In this document: piece after piece, positions 1 to 12,352 of the stretch
Layout of the letters: each line of letters starts with the position of its first letter
How positions within the stretch are numbered: position 1 is the first letter of the stretch
NCBI RefSeq assembly: GCF_040869045.1
Contig: NC_090321.1
Span: forward strand, 139,243,689-139,307,688
Length of the DNA: 64,000 bases
Direction of reading: 5' to 3'
Origin: Eurosta solidaginis
Lineage: Eukaryota > Arthropoda > Insecta > Diptera > Tephritidae
Made by a program: the position numbers and the translations under genes
Notes under the pieces: model-generated
What the model was told of the DNA's origin: nothing
The model's input: the letters and a program-made list of their open reading frames with translations, nothing else
Databases searched by the model: none

Positions 1-1184
1 TTTCACCAAATGCTTACGTATATAGCATATATTGTTGTCTGAAAAAATCATAGAGATCGGTGGTACATATATTATATACCCCATATAAACTGTATTTTTT
101 GCCCCTTTTTTACGGCTAGAAGCTTCAAAATTCAAAACATTTCATGAAATAGTTACGTTTACGTCATATATTGTTGAAATACGTGATTCGTAGTCATAGT
201 TTTTACATGCAGACCATAAAAAACCTGAAACTTTGCATCCTCACACAAAGTACCTACCTATTTTTATACCTTTCATGAAAAAGAAATGGTATATTAATTT
301 CGTCACGAAACCCAAAATTGTAAGTCCTTAAATGAAAATAGATAGACCCACCATTAAGTATACCGAAATAATCAGAATGAAGAGCTGAGTCGATTTAGCC
401 ATGTCCGTCTGTCTGTCCGTCCGTCTGTCCGTCTGTCTGTTTGTATGCAAACTAGTCCCTCAATTTTTGAGATATCTTGATAAAATTTGGTGAGCAGGTG
501 TATTTGGGTGTCCGATTAGACATTTGTCGGAACCGGCCGGATCGGACCGCTATAGCATATATCCCCCATACAACCGATTTTTCAGAAAAAGAGGATTTTT
601 GTAATATCTTACTCAATTTAACAGATTGAAGCTTCAAACTTCACCATATACTTTCGTATATTGCACATATGTTGTCTGAAAAAATTGATGAGATCGGTCG
701 TATATATAGTACATATCCCCCACAACCGATTGTTCAGATAAGAAACTTTTCGTAATTACTGCCCTATTTTAAGAGCTAGAGGCTTCAAATTTCAACGAAT
801 GCTTACGTATATAGCATATATTGTTGTCTGAAAAAATCATACAGATCGGTGGTATATATAGTAAATATATGGTGGTATATATAGTATATATATATAGTAT
901 ATATATATATTTTCGCAATTTTAGCCCCATTTTAACAGCTAGAATCTTCAGATTTCACCGAACCCTTACGTATATGGCATATATTGTTGTCTGAAAAAAT
1001 CATAGATATCGGTTGTATATATAGTATATATCTCATACAACAGATTGTTCCGATAAGAAACTTTTCGCAATTTCTACCCCATTTTAACAGCTATAAGCTT
1101 CAAATTTCACCGACTGCTTACGTATATAGTATATATTGTTGTGTCAAAAAATCATACAGATCGGTGATATATATAATATATATA
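1..1184 (-). repeat. Left-arm complex tandem repeat, outer block
   Basis: AT-rich tandem array of ~150-bp monomers, each with a GAAGCTTCAAATTTCACC start, a TA-rich core and an ACAACCGATTGTTCAGATAAG block. Higher-order units also contain a hairpin that opens TATACC and closes GGTATA (about 278-293) and a GTCT/GTCC microsatellite (about 402-441). The same units recur in the opposite orientation from 37499 on. I assign the minus strand because the right arm reads the same way on plus. By architecture the closest known analogues are Helentron/DINE-1 elements with central tandem repeats in Drosophila; that link is inference. No gene seen. Confidence 0.85.
452..637 (-). other. Recurring 61-codon open frame within the repeat unit
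   Basis: This 61-codon frame (starts MKLQSVKLSK, ends KISQKLRD) recurs in every higher-order unit: on minus at 452-637, 2683-2898, 4356-4541, 5854-6039, 7259-7444 and 8758-8943, and on plus at 40720-40905, 43668-43853, 48197-48382, 56821-57006, 58709-58894, 60723-61031, 62094-62279 and 63513-63698. Copies differ by scattered replacements with no sign of constraint. It overlaps the segment just beside the GTCT microsatellite. I regard it as a by-product of a conserved repeat segment rather than a gene. Confidence 0.4.
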
Positions 1185-1996
1185 TTTATTTTTATTTATT
1201 TATTTATCTCGTTTTAATCTAGAAAATGTGAACATTTTCATACAAGATTACAAGAAAAAAAATAGACACACAGTTATTTAATCGTAAAAACTAAAAGTTA
1301 CCTAAAAGTTTACGTACATAAGTCATTTAATATCGATTTAAACATATGTTTTGTGGAGGAAAAGTCCAGACCCACAGGATTTGATAGCATATTAAACTCT
1401 TTTAAAGCTCTTGAAATTGGAGCATTAGACGCGTAATTTGTTCTAACCGTGTCCAGCCAGAAAGTATCGTGATTGCGTAGACTCCTCTGTGGGATGTTGA
1501 AACAAATTCTGGCCAGCAGAAATGGGCAGTCAATCGCTCCACTTATCAAGTCAAAAACAAAGGTGATAGACAGAATAGAACGTCTGCTGTTTAACGATTT
1601 TAGTCTTATGAGCAAACAGCGACTACTGTAAGAAGAAATCGGGTCATTGAAATGCAACGACCGTAGGGCAAAGCGAACAAAAACTTTTTGCACACGTTCA
1701 AGCCTGGCAATGTGACAATTATAGAATGGCCTCCAGATAAAGACGGCGTATTCTAATTTAGACCGCACAAGAGAGGTGTATAGCAATTTTAATGTGTAAG
1801 GATCGGTAAAATCAGAGCTAAATCGTTTGATGAAGGCAAGTGTTGAATATGCCTTCGCTATTATGTAATTCAAATGGGTTTGAAACAGAAATTTACAATC
1901 GAATACAACACCAAGATCAGTAATTTCACTTAAAGTGGATAATCGAAGACCATCGATTTTATACCATGTGGGTAACGGACAGCGAGCCTTTGAGTA
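1185..1996 (-). mobile_element. 5'-truncated non-LTR retrotransposon fragment
   Basis: The array breaks off in a TATATAT tract, gives way to an ATTT-type simple tail (the 3' end, since the element lies on minus), then a reverse transcriptase C-terminal region, and the array resumes at about 1997. Only the last part of ORF2 is left, as expected from incomplete target-primed reverse transcription. The same kind of insertion, from a related but different family, sits in the right arm at 44508-47668, also on minus and also in a TA tract. Confidence 0.75.
1310..1990 (-). pseudogene. Reverse transcriptase C-terminal (thumb) remnant of a non-LTR element
   Basis: The open frame carries the stretch that follows the YADD palm in jockey/CR1-group reverse transcriptases: a DLGVVFDCKF motif, then LLYTSLVRSKLEYA and ARLERVQKVFVRFALR. 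It aligns by eye with DLGVLFDPKL...LYTSLVRPILEYC...KRLESVQKQFLIFALR of the element at 44881-46482, clearly related but divergent. Palm and fingers motifs and the endonuclease are absent. The upstream part of the open frame (to 2083) is array sequence read through by chance. It cannot make an active enzyme. Confidence 0.75.
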
Positions 1997-3479
1997 TGAT
2001 GGTATATATAGTATATATATAGTATATATATATATTTTTTTTTTTTGCGATTTCGGCCCCATTTTAACAGCTAGAAGCTTCAAATTTCACCAAATGCTTA
2101 CGTGTGTAGCATATATTGATGTCTGAAAAAATCATTGAGATCGGGTATATACATAGTATATATCTCATACAACCGATTGCTCAGATAAGAAACTTTGCGC
2201 AATTTCTGCCCCGTTTTAACAGCTAGAAGCTTCAAATTTCACCAAATGCTTACGTATATAGCATATATTGTGTTTTTGAAAAAATCATAGAGATCGGTGG
2301 TATATATATTATATACTTCATACAAACTGTCATTTTTGCCCCTTTTTTACGGATAGAAGCTTCAAAATTCATCAAGCTTCATCAAATAGTTACGTTTACT
2401 TCATATATTTTTGAAATACGTGATTTGTAGTCGTAGTTTTTACATGCAGACCACAAAAAACGTGAAGCTTTGAATCCTCACGCAAAGTGTACCTACCTAT
2501 TTTTATACCTTTCATGAAAATGAAATGGTATATTAATTTCGTCACGAAACCCAAAATTGTAAGTCCTTAAAGGAAAATAGATAGACCCACCATTAAGTGT
2601 ACCGAAATAATCAGAATGAAGAGCTGAGTTGATTTAGCCATGTCCGTCTGTCTGTCTGTCCGTCTGTCTGTTTGTATGCAAACTAGTCCCTCAATTTTTG
2701 AGATATCTTGATAAAATTTGGTGAGCAGGTGTATTTGGGTGTCCGATTAGCCATTTGTCGGAACCGACCGGATCGGACCACTATAGCATATATCCTCCAT
2801 ACAACCGATTTTTCAGAAAAAGAGGATTTTTGTAATATCTTACTCAATTTAACAGATTGAAGCTTCAAACTTCCCACATACTTTCGTATATTGCACATAT
2901 TGTTGCCTGAAAAAATTGATGAGATCGGTCGTATATATAGTATATATCCCCCACAACTGATTGTTCAGATAAGAAACTTTTCGTAATTACTGCCCTATTT
3001 TAAGAGCTAGAGGCTTCAAATTTCAACGAATGCATACGTATATAGCATATATTGTTGTCTGAAAAAATCATACAGATCGGTGGTATATATAGTATATATA
3101 TATAGTATATATATATAGTATATATATATATATTCGCAATTTTAGCCCCATTTTAACAGCTAGAAGCTTCAAATTTCGCCGTACGCTTACGTATATGGCA
3201 TATATTGTTGTCTGAAAAAATCATAGAGATCGGTTGTATATATAGTATATATCTCATACAACCGATTGTTCAGATAAGAAACTTTTCGCAATTTCTACAC
3301 CATTTTAACAGCTATAAGCTTCAAATTTCACCGATTGCTTACGTATATAGTATATATTGTTGTGTCAAAAAATCATAGAGATCGGTAATATATATAATAT
3401 ATATATGATGGTATATATATTTTTTTTTTGCGATTTCGGCCCCATTTTAACAGCTAGAAGCTTCAAATTTCACCAAATG

Positions 3480-6400
3480 CTTACGTGTATGGCATATATT
3501 GATGTCTGAAAAAATCATTGAGATCGGGTGTATACATAGTATATATCTCATACAACCGATTGTTCAGATAAGAAACTTTTCGTAATTACTGCCCTATTTT
3601 AAGAGCTTGAGGCTTCAAATTTCAACGAATGCTTACGTATATAGTATATATTGCTGTGTCAAAAAATCATAGAGATCGGTAATATATATAATATATATAT
3701 GATGGTATATATAGTATATATATTTTTTTTTTGCGATTTCGGCCCCATTTTAACAGCTAGAAGCTTCAAATTTCACCAAATGCTTACGTGTATGGCATAT
3801 ATTGATGTCTGAAAAAATCATTGAGATCGGGTGTATACATAGTATATATCTCATACAACCGATTGTTCAGATAAGAAACTTTGCGCAATTTCTGCCCCGT
3901 TTTAACAGCTAGAAGCTTCAAATTTCACCAAATGCCTACGTATATAGCATATATTGTTGTCTGAAAAAATCATAGAGATCGGTGGTATATATATTATAAT
4001 TCATACAAACTGTCATTTTTGCCCCTTTTTTACGGATAGAAGCTTCAAAATTCATCAAGTTTCATCAAATAGTTACGTCTACTTCATATATTTTTGAAAT
4101 ACGTGATTCGTAGTCGTAGTTTTTAAATGCAGACCACAAAAAACGTGAAGCTTTGCATCCTCACACAAAGTACCTACCTATTTTTATACCTTTTATGAAA
4201 ATGAAATGGTATATTAATTTCGTCACGAAACCCAAAATTGTAAGTCCTTAAAGGAAAATAGATAGACCCACCATTAAGTATACCGAAATAATTAGAATGA
4301 AGAGCTGAGTTGATTTAGCCATGTCCGTCTGTCCGTCTATCTGTTTGTATGCAAACTAGTCCCTCAATTTTTGAGATATCTTGATAAAATTTGGTGAGCA
4401 GGTGTATTTGGGTGTCCCATTAGACATTTGTCGGAACCTTCCGGATCGGACCACTATAGCATATATCCTCCATACAACCGATTTTTCAGAAAAAGAGGAT
4501 TTTTGTAATATCTTACTCAATTTAACAGATTGAAGCTTCAAACTTCACCATATATTTTCGTATATTGCACATATTGTTGCCTGAAAAAATTGATGAGATC
4601 GGTCGTATGTATAGTATATATCCCCCACAACCGATTAGTCAGATAAGAAACTTTTCTTAATTACTGCCCTTTTTTAAGAGCTAGAGGCTTCAAATTTCGG
4701 CGAATGCTTACGTATATAGCATGTATTGTTGTCTGAAAAAATCATACAGATCGGTGGTATATATATTATATACTTCATACAAACTGTCATTTTTGCCCCT
4801 TTTTTACGGATAGAAGCTTCAAACTTCATCAAGCTTCATCAAATAGTTACGTTTACTTCATATATTTCTGAAATACGTGATTCGTAGTCGTAGTTTTTAC
4901 ATGCATACCACAAAAAACGTGAAGCTTTGAATCCTCACACACTAGAAGCTTCAAATTTCACCGAACGCTTACGTATATGGCATATATTGTTGTCTGAAAA
5001 AATCATAGAGATCGGTTGTATATATAGTATATATCTCATACAACCGATTGTTCAGATAAGAAACTTTTCGCAATTTCTACCCCATTTTAACAGATATAAG
5101 CTTCAAATTGCACCGGTTGCTTACGTATATAGTATATATTGTTGTGTCAAAAAATCATAGAGATCGGTAATATATATAATATATATATGATGGTATATAT
5201 AGTATATATATATTTTTTTTTGCGATTTCGGCCCCATTTTAAGAGCTAGAAGCTTCAAATTTCACCAAATGCTTACGTGTATGGCATATATTGATGTCTG
5301 AAAAAATCATTGAGATCGGGTGTATACATAGTATATATCTCATACAACCGATTGTTCAGATAAGAAACTTTGCGCAATTTCTGCCCCGTTTTAACAGCTA
5401 GAAGCTTCAAATTTCACCAAATGCTTACGTATATAGCATATATTGTTGTCTGAAAAAATCATAGAGATCGGTGGTATATATATTATATACTTCATACAAA
5501 CTGTCATTTTTGCCCCTTTTTTACGGATAGAAGCTTCACAATTCATCAAGTTTCATCAAATAGTTACGTTTACTTCATATATTTTTGAAATACGTGATTC
5601 GTAGTCGTAGTTTTTACATGCAGACCACAAAAAACGTGAAGCTTTGCATCCTCACACAAAGTACCTACCTATTTTTATACCTTTCATGAAAATGAAATGG
5701 TATATTAATTTCGTCACGAAACCCAAAATTGTAAGTCCTTAAAGGAAAATAGATAGACCCACCATTACGTATACCGAAATAATCAGAATGAAGAGCTGAG
5801 TTGATTTAGCCATGTCCGCTGTCTGTCTGTCCGTCTGTCTGTTTGTATGCAAACTAGTCCCTCAATTGTTGAGATATCTTGATAAAATTTGGTGAGCAGG
5901 TGTATTTGGGTGTCCGATTAGACATTTGTCGGAACCGGCCGGATCGGACGACTATAGCATATATCCTCCATACAACCGATTTTTCAGAAAAAGAGGATTT
6001 TTGTAATATCTTACTCAATTTAACAGATTGAAGCTTCAAACTTCACCATATACTTTCGTATATTGCACATATTGTTGCCTGAAAAAATTGATGAGATCGG
6101 TCGTATATATAGTATATATTCCCCACAACCGATTGTTCAGATAAGAAACTTTTCGTAATTACTGCCCTATTTCAAGAGCTAGAGGCTTCAAATTTCGACG
6201 AATGCTTACGTATAAGCATATATTGTTGTCTGAAAAAATCATACAGATCGGTGGTATATATAGTATATATATGGTGGTATATATAGTATATATATATAGT
6301 ATATATATATTTTTTCGCAATTTTAGCCCCATTTTAACAGCTAGAAGCTTCAAATTTCACCAAATGCTTACGTGTATGGCATATATTGATGTCTGAAAAA

Positions 6401-9280
6401 ATCATTGAGATCGGGTGTATACATAGTATATATCTCATACAACCGATTGTTCAGATAAGAAACTTTTCGTAATTACTGCCCTATTTTAAGAGCTTGAGGC
6501 TTCAAATTTCAACGAATGCTTACGTATATAGTATATATTGCTGTGTCAAAAAATCATAGAGATCGGTAATATATATAATATATATATGATGGTATATATA
6601 GTATATATATTTTTTTTTTGCGATTTCGGCCCCATTTTAACAGCTAGAAGCTTCAAATTTCACCAAATGCTTACGTGTATGGCATATATTGATGTCTGAA
6701 AAAATCATTGAGATCGGGTGTATACATAGTATATATCTCATACAACCGATTGTTCAGATAAGAAACTTTGCGCAATTTCTGCCCCGTTTTAACAGCTAGA
6801 AGCTTCAAATTTCACCAAATGCCTACGTATATAGCATATATTGTTGTCTGAAAAAATCATAGAGATCGGTGGTATATATATTATAATTCATACAAACTGT
6901 CATTTTTGCCCCTTTTTTACGGATAGAAGCTTCAAAATTCATCAAGTTTCATCAAATAGTTACGTCTACTTCATATATTTTTGAAATACGTGATTCGTAG
7001 TCGTAGTTTTTACATGCAGACCACAAAAAACGTGAAGCTTTGCATCCTCACACAAAGTACCTACCTATTTTTATACCTTTTATGAAAATGAAATGGTATA
7101 TTAATTTCGTCACGAAACCCAAAATTGTAAGTCCTTAAAGGAAAATAGATAGACCCACCATTAAGTATACCGAAATAATCAGAATGAAGAGCTGAGTTGA
7201 TTTAGCCATGTCCGTCTGTCTGTCTGTCCGTCTGTCCGTCTATCTGTTTGTATGCAAACTAGTCCCTCAATTTTTGAGATATCTTGATAAAATTTGGTGA
7301 GCAGGTGTATTTGGGTGTCCGATTAGACATTTGTCGGAACCTTCCGGATCGGACCACTATAGCATATATCCTCCATACAACCGATTTTTCAGAAAAAGAG
7401 GATTTTTGTAATATCTTACTCAATTTAACAGATTGAAGCTTCAAACTTCACCATATATTTTCGTATATTGCACATATTGTTGCCTGAAAAAATTGATGAG
7501 ATCGGTCGTATGTATAGTATATATCCCCCACAACCGATTAGTCAGATAAGAAACTTTTCTTAATTACTGCCCTTTTTTAAGAGCTAGAGGCTTCAAATTT
7601 CGGCGAATGCTTACGTATATAGCATGTATTGTTGTCTGAAAAAATCATACAGATCGGTGGTATATATATTATATACTTCATACAAACTGTCATTTTTGCC
7701 CCTTTTTTACGGATAGAAGCTTCAAACTTCATCAAGCTTCATCAAATAGTTACGTTTACTTCATATATTTCTGAAATACGTGATTCGTAGTCGTAGTTTT
7801 TACATGCATACCACAAAAAACGTGAAGCTTTGAATCCTCACACACTAGAAGCTTCAAATTTCACCGAACGCTTACGTATATGGCATATATTGTTGTCTGA
7901 AAAAATCATAGAGATCGGTTGTATATATAGTATATATCTCATACAACCGATTGTTCAGATAAGAAACTTTTCGCAATTTCTACCCCATTTTAACAGATAT
8001 AAGCTTCAAATTGCACCGGTTGCTTACGTATATAGTATATATTGTTGTGTCAAAAAATCATAGAGATCGGTAATATATATAATATATATATGATGGTATA
8101 TATAGTATATATATATTTTTTTTTGCGATTTCGGCCCCATTTTAACAGCTAGAAGCTTCAAATTTCACCAAATGCTTACGTGTATGGCATATATTGATGT
8201 CTGAAAAAATCATTGAGATCGGGTGTATACATAGTATATATCTCATACAACCGATTGTTCAGATAAGAAACTTTGCGCAATTTCTGCCCCGTTTTAACAG
8301 CTAGAAGCTTCAAATTTCACCAAATGCTTACGTATATAGCATATATTGTTGTCTGAAAAAATCATAGAGATCGGTGGTATATATATTATATACTTCATAC
8401 AAACTGTCATTTTTGCCCCTTTTTTACGGATCGAAGCTTCACAATTCATCAAGTTTCATCAAATAGTTACGTTTACTTCATATATTTTTGAAATACGTGA
8501 TTCGTAGTCGTAGTTTTTACATGCAGACCACAAAAAACGTGAAGCTTTGCATCCTCACACAAAGTACCTACCTATTTTTATACCTTTCATGAAAATGAAA
8601 TGGTATATTAATTTCGTCACGAAACCCAAAATTGTAAGTCCTTAAAGGAAAATAGATAGACCCACCATTACGTATACCGAAATAATCAGAATGAAGAGCT
8701 GAGTTGATTTAGCCATGTCCGTCTGTCTGTCTGTCCGTCTGTCTGTTTGTATGCAAACTAGTCCCTCAATTGTTGAGATATCTTGATAAAATTTGGTGAG
8801 CAGGTGTATTTGGGTGTCCGATTAGACATTTGTCGGAACCGGCCGGATCGGACGACTATAGCATATATCCTCCATACAACCGATTTTTCAGAAAAAGAGG
8901 ATTTTTGTAATATCTTACTCAATTTAACAGATTGAAGCTTCAAACTTCACCATATACTTTCGTATATTGCACATATTGTTGCCTGAAAAAATTGATGAGA
9001 TCGGTCGTATATATAGTATATATTCCCCACAACCGATTGTTCAGATAAGAAACTTTTCGTAATTACTGCCCTATTTCAAGAGCTAGAGGCTTCAAATTTC
9101 GACGAATGCTTACGTATAAGCATATATTGTTGTCTGAAAAAATCATACAGATCGGTGGTATATATAGTATATATATGGTGGTATATATAGTATATATATA
9201 TAGTATATATATATTTTTTCGTAATTTTAGCCCCATTTTAACAGCTAGAAGCTTCAAATTTCACCAAATGCTTACGTGTA
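3480..9280. repeat. 2.9-kb tandem segmental duplication inside the left arm
   Basis: Features at 4356, 4927, 5854 and 6159 recur at 7259, 7830, 8758 and 9063, a constant offset of 2903-2904 bases. The marker at 3601 recurs at 6488 (offset 2887); the difference lies in the microsatellite. Copies match almost base for base, including private variants, so this is a recent duplication of a two-unit block. Limits are approximate. Confidence 0.7.
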
Positions 9281-10403
9281 TAGCATATATTGATGTCTGA
9301 AAAAATCATTGAGATCGGGTGTATACATAGTATATATCTTATACAACCGATTGTTCAGATAAGAAACTTTGCGCAATTTCTGCCCCGTTTTAACAGCTAG
9401 AAGCTTCAAATTTCACCAAATGCTTACGTATATAGCAAATATTGTTGTCTGAAAAATCATAGAGATCGGTGGTATATATATTATATACTTCATACAAACT
9501 GTCATTTTTGCCCCTTTTTTACGGATAGAAGCTTCAAAATTCATCAAGTTTCATCAAATAGTTACGCTTGCTTCATATATTTTTGAAATACGTGATTCGT
9601 AGTCGTAGTTTTTACATGCAGACCACAAAAAACGTGAAGCTTTGCTTCCTCACACAAAGTACCTACCTATTTTTTATTTTATATTTATCTTAAAAATCGT
9701 TTAGATATGTTCAAATTTCACCAAATGCTTACGTGTATAGTATATATTGTTGTCTGAAAAAATCATTGAGATCGGTGGTATATATAGTATATATCTCATA
9801 CAACCGATTGTTCAGATAAGAAACTTTGCGCAATTTCTTCCCCATTTTAACAGCTAGAAGCTTCAAATTTCCCCAAATGCTTACGTGTATAGTATATATT
9901 GTTGTCTGAAAAAATCATTGAGATCGGTGGTATATATAGTATATATCTCATACAACCGATTGTTCAGATAAGAAACTTTGCGTAATTTCTGCCCCGTATT
10001 AACAGCTAGAAGCTTCAAATTTCACGAAATTCTTACGTATATAGCATATATTGTTATCTGAAAAAATCATAGAGATCGGTGGTACATATATTATATACTC
10101 CATATAAACTGTATTTTTGTGCCCCTTTTTTACGGCTAGAAGCTTCAAAATTCAAAACATTTCATCAAATAGTTACGTTTACGTCATATATTGTTGAAAT
10201 ACGTGATTCGTAGTAATAGTTTTTACACGCAGAACACAAAAAACCTGAAAATTTGCATCCTCACACAAAGTACCAACCTATTTTTTATTTTATATTTATC
10301 TTAAATTCTGTTCACTAGATATTTCTTATCTTATACATCCGATTATTCGGAGATTACGAACGGGATAAGATTATTGTTCAGCCCCATTCATGAAATGTAT
10401 GAA

Positions 10404-10424
10404 GTCTTCGGCATAGCCGAAGAC
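10404..10424. repeat. Perfect palindrome at the inner end of the left arm
   Basis: Arms GTCTTCGGC and GCCGAAGAC around a three-base loop. The identical palindrome lies at 37516-37536 at the inner end of the right arm, in the same flanking context (TACTTGTTC/ACAAGTAAGGACGGGA). Many dipteran dispersed repeats, including Helitron-like ones, carry a subterminal hairpin near an end; whether this marks an element end is inference. Confidence 0.8.
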
Positions 10425-10434
10425 ATTCCCGTCC

Positions 10435-10818
10435 TTACTTGTTCTTATTTCGATTTGTATCTGATTTCCTTGTGTGATTCCTACTTGACTTTCTGTTTTG
10501 TATTAAATTTTCTCCAATGGTTTGTACCTGATTCTCTGCGGTGATTTGCCCTTGATTTCCTCTGTACACCACTATCTGTTGACTTGCATGCTGGGCTTCT
10601 TTGTCCCGTTTCTCGGCGTCTTCGCTTCCTTGTATTAACGTACCACAAATAGCTGCTTCCGTGTTCCTCCTGTGCTTTTGTACCTTGTAATTGTTGCTTT
10701 CCCTTGCTTTCGACGATGTCGATGGTACTTCCTCAAAGTTATTCTCTGCATTCTTTCTTTGATCTTGTTTCTTTGCTAAACTGAGCTTCTGTTGTCGTTG
10801 GCTCCGGCTGCGTAGCAT
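10435..10818 (-). CDS. Basic, glutamine/asparagine-rich ORF downstream of a gypsy integrase remnant
   Basis: 127 residues, starting MLRSRSQRQQKLSL, rich in Lys, Arg, Gln and Asn, without a motif I recognise. It follows, on the same strand, the integrase C-terminal remnant at 10875-11140, just as a basic ORF follows integrase in the complete gypsy element at 30122-30535 (which starts MSRKQRQHT). The parallel position and similar start suggest a third ORF of this gypsy lineage. The stop lies almost on the boundary with the left repeat arm, so the C-terminus may be truncated. Function unknown. Confidence 0.4.
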   Translation of the reverse strand: MLRSRSQRQQKLSLAKKQDQRKNAENNFEEVPSTSSKARESNNYKVQKHRRNTEAAICGTLIQGSEDAEKRDKEAQHASQQIVVYRGNQGQITAENQVQTIGENLIQNRKSSRNHTRKSDTNRNKNK

Positions 10819-10874
10819 ACTTTCATCTCACTTAATTGGCTGCCCTCTACTACCTTTGATGACTTTGTCTAACT

Positions 10875-11145
10875 CTAACATTTTATAACACGATGTGGTC
10901 CACTATACCTGGGCGCTAGTTTGGCTGCAAAGTTGTCCGCCGCTCTTGATAGCTGATGCTCCTTTACCAGCACTAGCTCGCTTATAGCTGGGAACCACTG
11001 ACTTTTCCCTAGATTATAATGCTTCGCCTGATCTGTAGATGCTCGCTCTTGCTTACGTCCTATCATCTCGAACACCTCTTTTATTGACTTATCTTGTTTG
11101 GTTGATTTTCCGACAGGGTGGATAAATGATGTATATTGGAACGAT
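10875..11145 (-). pseudogene. Ty3/gypsy integrase C-terminal fragment
   Basis: The residues KHYNLGKSQW, LSRAADNFAAKLAPRYSGP and the end RVIKC match the end of integrase in the intact element at 30582-34871 (KHYDLRRRQW, LSSAADKFAQKLAPKFSGP). This is the GPY/F module that follows the catalytic core in Ty3/gypsy integrases. The catalytic core, reverse transcriptase and gag are absent; upstream on the minus strand the sequence passes into the 3' region of the Penelope-like element. The open frame runs on to 11288 through non-homologous sequence. A dead fragment. Confidence 0.75.
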
Positions 11146-11177
11146 TTTCCGTCATCCCTTGTCAAATTTGGTTTTGA

Positions 11178-11214
11178 GACAAACCGGTTTCGGCGTTGTA
11201 CCATCATCAGTGTC
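11178..11214 (-). ncRNA. Hammerhead-ribozyme-like motif in the Penelope 3' region
   Basis: On minus: GACA, CUGAUGA, a U then a short hairpin GGU/GCC, GAA, the palindrome ACCGGU, U, and UGUC. GACA and UGUC give a 4-bp stem I around the conserved core. ACCGGU is self-complementary but cannot close on itself without a loop, so stem III would form between two RNAs or tandem copies. Hammerheads with very short stem III that work as dimers are known from Penelope-like terminal repeats. Weak points: an extra U after the CUGAUGA box, a 3-bp stem II with a wobble pair, and a GUU cleavage triplet. Activity is not shown. Confidence 0.5.
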
Positions 11215-11572
11215 GATTTTCGTTCTGATCTGTTGTCGTCGTTTGTCCTGTATTTATATTTCGTAGGTATATGAGCAGGTATTGTCAAATTGATGCTTGT
11301 ATATATTTAGTTACGTGTATGTGCTGTGTGTTCATTCAGAACCGAGGGTGGTTTACTAATCGATTTGTGTGGCTGACTGGGATAGGTAAAAATCTGTGAT
11401 TTTAGTCGTTTGACCTTATTTGTCGGTTTTTTGTTTTGGTGTGTTAATTGTTTTGTGTTTATTTGTTGTTGTGTGTTTGTCTGTTGTACCTGTGTGATTA
11501 CGTTGTTTCCTGTAAACAAGTTTTAAAGGCTCGAATATTGTGTTTCAGAAATTGTGTTTATCTGTTCGTTTA

Positions 11573-12004
11573 TTATTCTACCGTCGAATGTTTTCTATTT
11601 GTAGATTTCCATGTTTTCGAGTACTTTAAGACGTCGGCCCTTTGCTTGTATGTGAAGAACCCTAACTGATTTATGATTTTTGCTGGGGAACATTCATTCT
11701 CGACCATGTGATTCGCGAAGTTAGACTCGGGTATAATGTTTGGATTCCGTATTTTTTTGTTGTAATCTCTAATATGTTCTCTGAACCTCATTCTTATTTG
11801 CCGTCCTGTTTGTCCTATGTAACTATGCTGGCATCCGCAGGTAAGCTTGTGTAGGCCGTGACTGCTAAACGGATCCTCTGAGTTAATGTTAGTTCTTAGT
11901 TTTCGCCCTAGATTGTTCGATGTTTTGAATGCTGTGTTAATGTTGTATTTTTTAAAGAAGTTTGCCAATTTATGTGTTGCTTTTCCAGTATATGTCATAG
12001 TCAT
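11573..12004 (-). pseudogene. Penelope-type GIY-YIG endonuclease domain
   Basis: The 143-codon frame contains LTCGCQHSYIGQTGRQIRMR and then FREHI, which is the GIY-YIG nuclease core (YIG-QTGR, the catalytic Arg region, then the RxxEH-like helix). This domain nicks the target and follows the reverse transcriptase in canonical Penelope elements. It lies in the same frame as the reverse transcriptase 350 bases upstream, but that linker holds stops and shifts, so no single protein can be made. A downstream Asn (N-H near residue 115, FANHMVENE) fits the conserved end of the domain. Family call is solid; activity is unlikely. Confidence 0.8.
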
Positions 12005-12352
12005 CCAGCTATTATTTTCCTTTTCATTATTTCTTTTTGGTTCTCCATTTGTCCTTCTGAGCTTATCTACTAGTGCTTTTTTATGTCCGTTGTTTGCAGC
12101 GATATTATATATGACCTCAAGTTCTCTCTTATATGCCTCTTGTTAAGAGGTGTTCTTTCAAGTCTATGTACTAAGTGCCTTAATGCTGTTTTTTTATGCT
12201 GTTGAGGTGATTTGAGGTATTGTGTATTATTGTGTCGGTGGCCGTTGACTTTCTATATATGTCATAGTTAAATCTTTTGGCTTATTTATCAATATTTATC
12301 GTGAGGTCTAGATAGTTGATTCCTCCGTCTTTTTCTGTTTCCATTGTAAACT

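Larger units (their letters stand above)
1997..10443 (-). repeat. Left-arm complex tandem repeat, main block
   Basis: Higher-order units of about 1.4-1.7 kb, marked by the GTCT/GTCC microsatellite at about 2642, 4321, 5816, 7208 and 8715. Each unit has several ~150-bp monomers (for example starts at 9857 and 10009), a long TA-repeat core, a block beginning ACGTGATTCGTAGTCGTAG, and the TATACC...GGTATA hairpin. The arm ends at 10443 with a terminal module also found inverted at 37499. No gene recognised; the short open frames inside are by-products of the repeat. Confidence 0.85.

Noticed and set aside
1..10443. CRISPR-like array
   Set aside because: Repeats are long, contiguous and nested without unique spacers, in an evidently eukaryotic context.
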